A stretch of 64,000 nucleotides of DNA, from assembly GCA_964591245.1 (NCBI GenBank), contig CAZPZZ010000002.1:22736-86735 (forward strand), given 5' to 3'. Made by a program: the position numbers and the translations under genes. Numbering within the stretch: the stretch's first letter is position 1; each line of letters starts with the position of its first letter. Source of the DNA: CAZPZZ01 sp964591245. GTDB taxonomy: Bacteria > Acidobacteriota > Vicinamibacteria > Vicinamibacterales > UBA8438. This document shows, in pieces, positions 59,757-64,000 of this stretch. The notes under the pieces were generated by a model. That model was given only the letters and a program-made list of their open reading frames with translations, did not search any database and was not told where the DNA came from.

Positions 59757-61934
59757 CTAATGCGCAAGGGGATCAGGCCGTATCTGGAATTTCACGAGGT
59801 TGCCTTGCGTGCCCTTGCCGCCTTCCATATGCCAGACGGCATTCGTGCCATAGTCAGCCCAGACGGCGCGCCCCTTCCAGCCTGCGTCGGGGTCGTCAAT
59901 GCGTCCGTCCATGCCGCGCGAGTAGAACCCGAGTGGGTAGGGAACACGCAGGATCACGAACTCTTCTTCCTCCGGGAGAAATGCCAGTAGCGAGTCGGAT
60001 GTGCTCCCTGTCGCGATCGGGATGTTCTTCCCGAGGCCGAGTGTGTCGTGTTGGTCGACCCAGTTGTAGTAGTGGAAGTCGGCACTGCCTTGACTCGTGA
60101 CACCCTTCATCTGCGGTCCTGGAGTGGCATACAGTGTCCAGCCTTGTGGGCAGTGCTGGCCTGTTGCGCTCGGGCCGTTGAGAACCTCACAACGGCTGCG
60201 GTCGAAGCTGGCCATGTGCCCACTGCCGGAGAGCGCCGTCCAGACGATCCCGTCTGTGGCAATGTCGATCCCGCGGGGGGAGTAGCCCTGAATTGGGGCC
60301 TCAGGGTTGTCGAACGGTGGCTGGTAGTACTCGGCGACACAGGTCTCTGGTGGGTTGTCGCCTAACGCGAGTCGCACGATTTGCCCGGGTACGCCTCCGG
60401 AGGCCGCCCAGACCACGTTCTTTGTCGTGGGATCAGGGACGATGCCATACCAGCCACTTCCCATCTCTTTGTCCTTAGTCGGATCAACGGCTTCAGCGCG
60501 GCCGATCCATTCGGTGATGCGTCCATCGCCATTGGTGTCGACGATGATGGGGCACCAACCCTGGGCGGCTTCCGCGTTGCCAGTTGCTTCGTACACGTCG
60601 ACGTCGAGCCAGCCGATCACGGGACCCACCGAACTGAGATAGAGCCGCTCGCTGTCTTCAAAGCCGAACTGTAAATGGTGGGTGTTGAAGCAGGTGTCGA
60701 TGAGGTCGACCTCTTCTGTTGAGGGGTCATAGACGGCAACGTGTCGGGCAGCGCGGCCGAGCGGATAGTGTTGCGCGAACCGGTTCTCGGAACCTTCCTG
60801 ACACCAGGCAGGGTTACCGGGGCCTCGGATTTGATGGGTCATCCAGATGCGGCCTTTGCTGTCCATCATCGGGTTGTGCGGATTGCCCGGGTTGTTCCAG
60901 ATGAGTTCGTCACCCCAGTAGATGGAAGGTTCGAGGTTTTCCTGATCGATGTACGACTCGAAGTCACCTTCGCCGGGAGTATCACGTACGGGGATAGTGA
61001 CCTCCCGCGCTTCGTGAGTGCGGGGGTCCACCCACACGAGCTTGTCCCCCGCGAATTCGACGCCGTAGATCGGACCGTCAGCGTTGACTTGGGGATCGCG
61101 CTTGTCGGTGGCGATTTCATCGTGGACGTAACCCGTCTCGCCACCCCATTCCCACATGGTCAGTACGACGTTGCGTTCGCGACCCTCTGGGCGGGGTGGA
61201 GCGGAGGGGACTTCGCCGGCCATGATGCGGTCGGTCCAGTCTGCATACATGGTGACGGCGCGGTTCTCACCGAAGCGGCGCAGGTATCCACTCATCATGG
61301 CGCCTCGCTGACCCGCTTGGACCCGGTGCGCCCACGCGGCTTCTGTCGAATCGAAGGCGCCGGGGGCGAGGATCTCGCGAGTGGCCTGGTTGCCCAACTG
61401 ATGGCAAAGTTGACACCCCTGTTTGAGGCCGTCGATCCAGGCTGCTTGGGTACGCATGTTGGGGGAGATCCCGTTGCCGGTGTCGCCGGTACCCGGGAAT
61501 TCGTCCTCCCTCGGAACTTCGACGAGGGAATACCAATAATTCGCCGGGTAGACCTGTGCTGCTTCTTGCGCATCGGCCGCTGGTACGGCCTGCAACGTGA
61601 GCGACATTCCTGGTCTGGCGCTCGAGGGTGTGGAGTCAGTCAAGCCATATCCCCGTACCCAGATGTCGTAGGTCGCGTCAGGAAGGTCAGGGAGCAGATA
61701 GCGACCCATGGTGTCGGTCACGACAATCTTGCGAAACCGGGTATCAAGGTCATTGGTCTCAGCGATGACCCACACGCCGGCCTCGGGGCCGGTCGGTCCA
61801 CGCACTTCCCCGCTGATGTCGTCGTTGTCCATCGGGACCTGACCGCTCGCTGTGGTGGCGCCGGCTATCAGGCCTGCGAGAGCGAGCGCGGCCGCGCCCA
61901 TGAAGCCAAGTCGTTGTGTCAGGTCGGTTTTCAT
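59757..61934 (-). CDS. Exported carboxypeptidase-regulatory-like/haem-motif/propeller protein
   Basis: A 725-residue exported protein (signal peptide to about 31, TTASGQ). Residues 38-117 resemble a carboxypeptidase regulatory-like (Ig-type) domain (GEVRGPTGPEAGVWVIAETND, GRYLLPDLPDATYDIWVRGYG). A c-type haem motif CQLCH follows (Cys174, Cys177, His178). The remaining ~500 residues contain repeated propeller-like blades (GIVPDPTTKNVVWAASGG, GIDIATDGIVWTALSGSG), as in streptogramin-lyase-like proteins. The combined architecture suggests a periplasmic haem-binding oxidoreductase; function unproven. GGAGAAG lies near the ATG. Confidence 0.85.
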   Translation of the reverse strand: MKTDLTQRLGFMGAAALALAGLIAGATTASGQVPMDNDDISGEVRGPTGPEAGVWVIAETNDLDTRFRKIVVTDTMGRYLLPDLPDATYDIWVRGYGLTDSTPSSARPGMSLTLQAVPAADAQEAAQVYPANYWYSLVEVPREDEFPGTGDTGNGISPNMRTQAAWIDGLKQGCQLCHQLGNQATREILAPGAFDSTEAAWAHRVQAGQRGAMMSGYLRRFGENRAVTMYADWTDRIMAGEVPSAPPRPEGRERNVVLTMWEWGGETGYVHDEIATDKRDPQVNADGPIYGVEFAGDKLVWVDPRTHEAREVTIPVRDTPGEGDFESYIDQENLEPSIYWGDELIWNNPGNPHNPMMDSKGRIWMTHQIRGPGNPAWCQEGSENRFAQHYPLGRAARHVAVYDPSTEEVDLIDTCFNTHHLQFGFEDSERLYLSSVGPVIGWLDVDVYEATGNAEAAQGWCPIIVDTNGDGRITEWIGRAEAVDPTKDKEMGSGWYGIVPDPTTKNVVWAASGGVPGQIVRLALGDNPPETCVAEYYQPPFDNPEAPIQGYSPRGIDIATDGIVWTALSGSGHMASFDRSRCEVLNGPSATGQHCPQGWTLYATPGPQMKGVTSQGSADFHYYNWVDQHDTLGLGKNIPIATGSTSDSLLAFLPEEEEFVILRVPYPLGFYSRGMDGRIDDPDAGWKGRAVWADYGTNAVWHMEGGKGTQGNLVKFQIRPDPLAH

Positions 61935-62028
61935 CGCGCTTCTCCGTTAGACGGCTGTCGGTTGCAGCCGCCGGGTTTGAGATCCCGTCGGTTGTAGCAC
62001 TTCCCGCGTTCCGACGCCAGCGAATCGA

Positions 62029-63459
62029 TCAGCGCGCGGAGAGGAGTGGGGCGCGGCGCTCATGACATCGTGTGGCTTGCTCGAACGCATACGCCAGTTG
62101 CAGGACACCCCGGTCATCGTATGGACGCCCCACGATCTGGAGGCCCACCGGTAAACCGGTCTCGGTGAATCCGCAGGGCACAGATGCGGCCGGGAGTCCG
62201 GTGACACTGATGTGGTACGCCGATTTCATCCAGTCCAGATAGGTGGGCAGTACGACATCGTTGATTTGTGTGACGTAGGGTTGCCGGAGATCGAATGGTT
62301 CGACTTGGACAACGGGAAGTAGCAGGAACTCGTACCGTGCGAAGAAGGTTCGTACCCGGTGATACAGAGCCGCGCGCTTTTGCTCAGCCCGGGCGATCTG
62401 GGGCCCGGTCAATGCTTGTCCGGCTTCGATATTCCAGATCACGGTATCTTTGAGTAAATGACGGTGGCGTTCCAGGGTGTCCCCGAAGGCAAGGTCGAAA
62501 TACCACGCCCGCCAGGTTGTGAAGATTTCGTCGGCATCAGTCAGATCGGGGCAGGCGTCATGGGTGATGCACCCGAGTTCCTCGAAGGTCGCGCGTTGTC
62601 CCGCAATGACGGCAGCGACGGTCGCCTCGACTGGAAGCCCGCCGAGATTGCTCGTCCAGGCAACCGGTACGTTGCGGAAGTCCCGTTCGAGCGCGTCGGC
62701 GACCGGTTGAGCGGGCAGCGGCAGCGACAGGGGGGCTCTGGGGTCGGGACCCGCCATGGCGTCGAGCAGGAGGGCTACATCCCCGACAGTACGGGCCATG
62801 GGGCCGTGAACATTGAACGGGAACCAGGGAGCCGGACTGGGCCATCGTGGGACGCGACCAGGAGATGGACGAAGCCCGACAACGTTACAGAAGCTGGCCG
62901 GGTTGCGCAGTGAGCCACCCAGGTCACTCCCGTCGGCAATGGGGACCATCCCCGTGGCGAGAGCGACCGCGGCCCCGCCGCTACTTCCCCCACAGGTTTT
63001 TTCCAGCGCGTAAGGATTACAGGTGGCCCCGAAGACTTCATTGAAGGTCTGAGAACCTGCGCCGAACTCAGGGGTGTTGGTCTTGCCGATGGTAATTGCC
63101 CCGGCCTGCCGCTCGCGTTCGACGATCAGTGCGGTGTCCGTCGGTACGTGGTCGGCAAACACTTGAGAGCCGAGTGTGGTGCGGATGCCGGCCGTTGCGA
63201 AGAGATCTTTGTGGGCGACGGGCAGTCCATGCAGCGGGCCGATGTCGTCGCCTCGCGTCATGGCGGCATCGGCCGCGTCGGCCGCGTCGCGCGCCTCATC
63301 TGCCACGATCGTGACAATGGCATTCACAGTCGGATTGAATTGCTCGATACGTTCGAGATGGGCGTCCATGACCTCCCGGGCAGAGGCCTCCTTGCGTCGG
63401 ATGGCGCTGGCGAGACGTCGTGCGGTCAGATCGCACAGTGAAGTCGGTTCACCTGGCAT
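62029..63459 (-). CDS. Amidase signature family enzyme
   Basis: A 476-residue amidase with the Lys-cisSer-Ser triad: Lys84 (PVAHKDLFATAG), CGGSSGGAAVALATG (Ser159/160 region) and the nucleophile Ser183 in DGSDLGGSLRNPA. Hydrolyses amides; glutamyl-tRNA amidotransferase subunit A is the relative but the GatA context (gatB, gatC) is absent, so a catabolic amidase is more likely. ATG 63459. No signal peptide. It lies between the quinoprotein and the haem-motif protein genes. Confidence 0.92.
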   Translation of the reverse strand: MPGEPTSLCDLTARRLASAIRRKEASAREVMDAHLERIEQFNPTVNAIVTIVADEARDAADAADAAMTRGDDIGPLHGLPVAHKDLFATAGIRTTLGSQVFADHVPTDTALIVERERQAGAITIGKTNTPEFGAGSQTFNEVFGATCNPYALEKTCGGSSGGAAVALATGMVPIADGSDLGGSLRNPASFCNVVGLRPSPGRVPRWPSPAPWFPFNVHGPMARTVGDVALLLDAMAGPDPRAPLSLPLPAQPVADALERDFRNVPVAWTSNLGGLPVEATVAAVIAGQRATFEELGCITHDACPDLTDADEIFTTWRAWYFDLAFGDTLERHRHLLKDTVIWNIEAGQALTGPQIARAEQKRAALYHRVRTFFARYEFLLLPVVQVEPFDLRQPYVTQINDVVLPTYLDWMKSAYHISVTGLPAASVPCGFTETGLPVGLQIVGRPYDDRGVLQLAYAFEQATRCHERRAPLLSAR

Positions 63460-63527
63460 TGCGAACGCTAAGTGTACTGCAGCTGTGGTGGGTTGTCGGA
63501 CCTACGAGCGTGTCCGTGGATTCCAGG

Positions 63528-64000
63528 TCATGATCCGATCGCAAACAGGTGGTTGACGGTCCTGATGTACCAGATATCGTCGACGAGTGCCGGCGAGGCG
63601 AGTGTCCGCTCGCCAATATCGTTGGTATGGAGCAATTCGAATTCAGGGCCCGTTTTCATGACAAAGGTTTGGCCATCGTCGTTGGTGACGAAAAGCTTGT
63701 CGTCGACGACGACCGGAGATGCCGAAATGCCCTCTCGTCGGGGGCGACCCAAACGCTCTTGCCAGACGGGCTCGCCGGTTTTCGCATTGAGACACGTGAT
63801 GATGCTCGACATGTCGTTGAGTGTATAGAGATAGTCACCGTAGACCACCGGAGACGGCACGAATGGGGACCCGCGCGTGGTCTTCCAGACCACGTGGGTG
63901 TCCGTGACGTCCCCTTGGCCTCCCGGCCGGATTGCAAGGGTCGGACCGGCCCGGCCGGAGGTGCAGAACAATAGTCCGTGGCCGACGACTGGAGTGGGAA
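63528..64000 (-). CDS. PQQ-like beta-propeller quinoprotein, C-terminal part (partial)
   Basis: The frame stays open to the window's right end and gives the last ~157 residues of a quinoprotein-type propeller: PTPVVGHGLLFCTSGRAGP, then SPVVYGDYLYTLNDMS, ITCLNAKTGEPVWQERLG, SPVVVDDKLFVTNDDGQTFV and SPALVDDIWYIRTVNHLFAI. The blade signature (AxDxxTGxxxW, here LNAKTGEPVWQ) is typical of PQQ-dependent dehydrogenases or PQQ-like enzymes. The true start lies beyond the window. It is followed by the amidase gene, 68 bp later. Confidence 0.85.
   Translation of the reverse strand, partial: PTPVVGHGLLFCTSGRAGPTLAIRPGGQGDVTDTHVVWKTTRGSPFVPSPVVYGDYLYTLNDMSSIITCLNAKTGEPVWQERLGRPRREGISASPVVVDDKLFVTNDDGQTFVMKTGPEFELLHTNDIGERTLASPALVDDIWYIRTVNHLFAIGS

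Noticed and set aside
62029..63459. Amidase as GatA of the tRNA amidotransferase
   Set aside because: No gatB or gatC is adjacent and the neighbours are exported or catabolic genes; the amidase signature alone does not decide.
1..64000. tRNA, rRNA, CRISPR array, insertion sequence or prophage
   Set aside because: No cloverleaf-like region, repeated spacer pattern, transposase, integrase or phage structural gene was recognised by reading; a search tool could still find a missed tRNA.

Overview
The window is a contiguous, gene-dense stretch of a GC-rich bacterial chromosome, with no phage, insertion sequence, CRISPR array, rRNA or recognisable tRNA. Diderm features are plentiful: signal peptides, lipoproteins, periplasmic c-type cytochromes and two giant proteins with outer-membrane barrels ending in Phe. 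Together with YpdA, monomeric NADP-isocitrate dehydrogenase, a quinoprotein propeller and DUF2203/DUF3014 proteins, this suggests an Acidobacteriota-like bacterium, perhaps of the Vicinamibacteria. That is an inference from gene content, not a phylogeny. Metabolism looks aerobic, heterotrophic and peptide/organic-acid based, with many cation-coupled uptake systems (NupC, a DAACS carrier, SSS, DASS, OPT).

Layout. 1-8.5 kb: the tail of an RNase E/G gene, small stress-type proteins (MGMT domain, DinB), nucleoside transporter NupC, the coupled mtnA-tsaD-NUDIX run, a dicarboxylate carrier and an HD protein. 8.9-12 kb: 3-hydroxyacyl-CoA dehydrogenase, overlapping folE, an exported unknown protein and YpdA. 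12-17.3 kb (minus): a tight cluster of exported M49-like peptidase, MoxR/Mg-chelatase-like AAA+ ATPase, VWA protein and stand-alone LON-domain protein. This is the best candidate in the window for an uncharacterised multi-gene system. 17.6-22 kb: lpd and lipA overlapping tail to tail, DUF2203, a 7Fe ferredoxin and an isolated nuoB-nuoI pair. 22-27 kb: a TPR/double-retropepsin protein and the first giant metallopeptidase/propeller/barrel protein, separated by a hairpin-rich gap. 27-34.9 kb: TlpA-like thioredoxin, two small proteins, a possible transglutaminase-fold protein coupled to an alpha/beta hydrolase, a frameshifted yvcK, an SSS symporter, yggX and an MFS exporter. 35-44.6 kb: a molybdopterin oxidoreductase, a DUF3810 membrane metallopeptidase, metF, an OPT transporter coupled to a PqqD-like protein, and the DUF3014-dut-nadE operon. 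44.6-64 kb: a class III CoA-transferase coupled to a CHRD-cytochrome c fusion, icd, a cyclase-family lipoprotein downstream of the second giant protein, a thiolase/DASS transporter/D-aminoacylase run, and a minus-strand series of quinoprotein (cut by the window end), amidase, haem-motif propeller protein and patatin.

How the genes may work together. Lpd and LipA serve lipoylated dehydrogenases. Hbd, the thiolase, the CoA-transferase and the organic-acid carriers suit catabolism of organic acids and acyl-CoAs. The proteases, amidase, D-aminoacylase and OPT carrier suit scavenging of peptides and modified amino acids. The possible novelty lies in the AAA/VWA/LON/M49 cluster, the paralogous protease-propeller-barrel proteins, the OPT-PqqD coupling and the haem-bearing fusion proteins.
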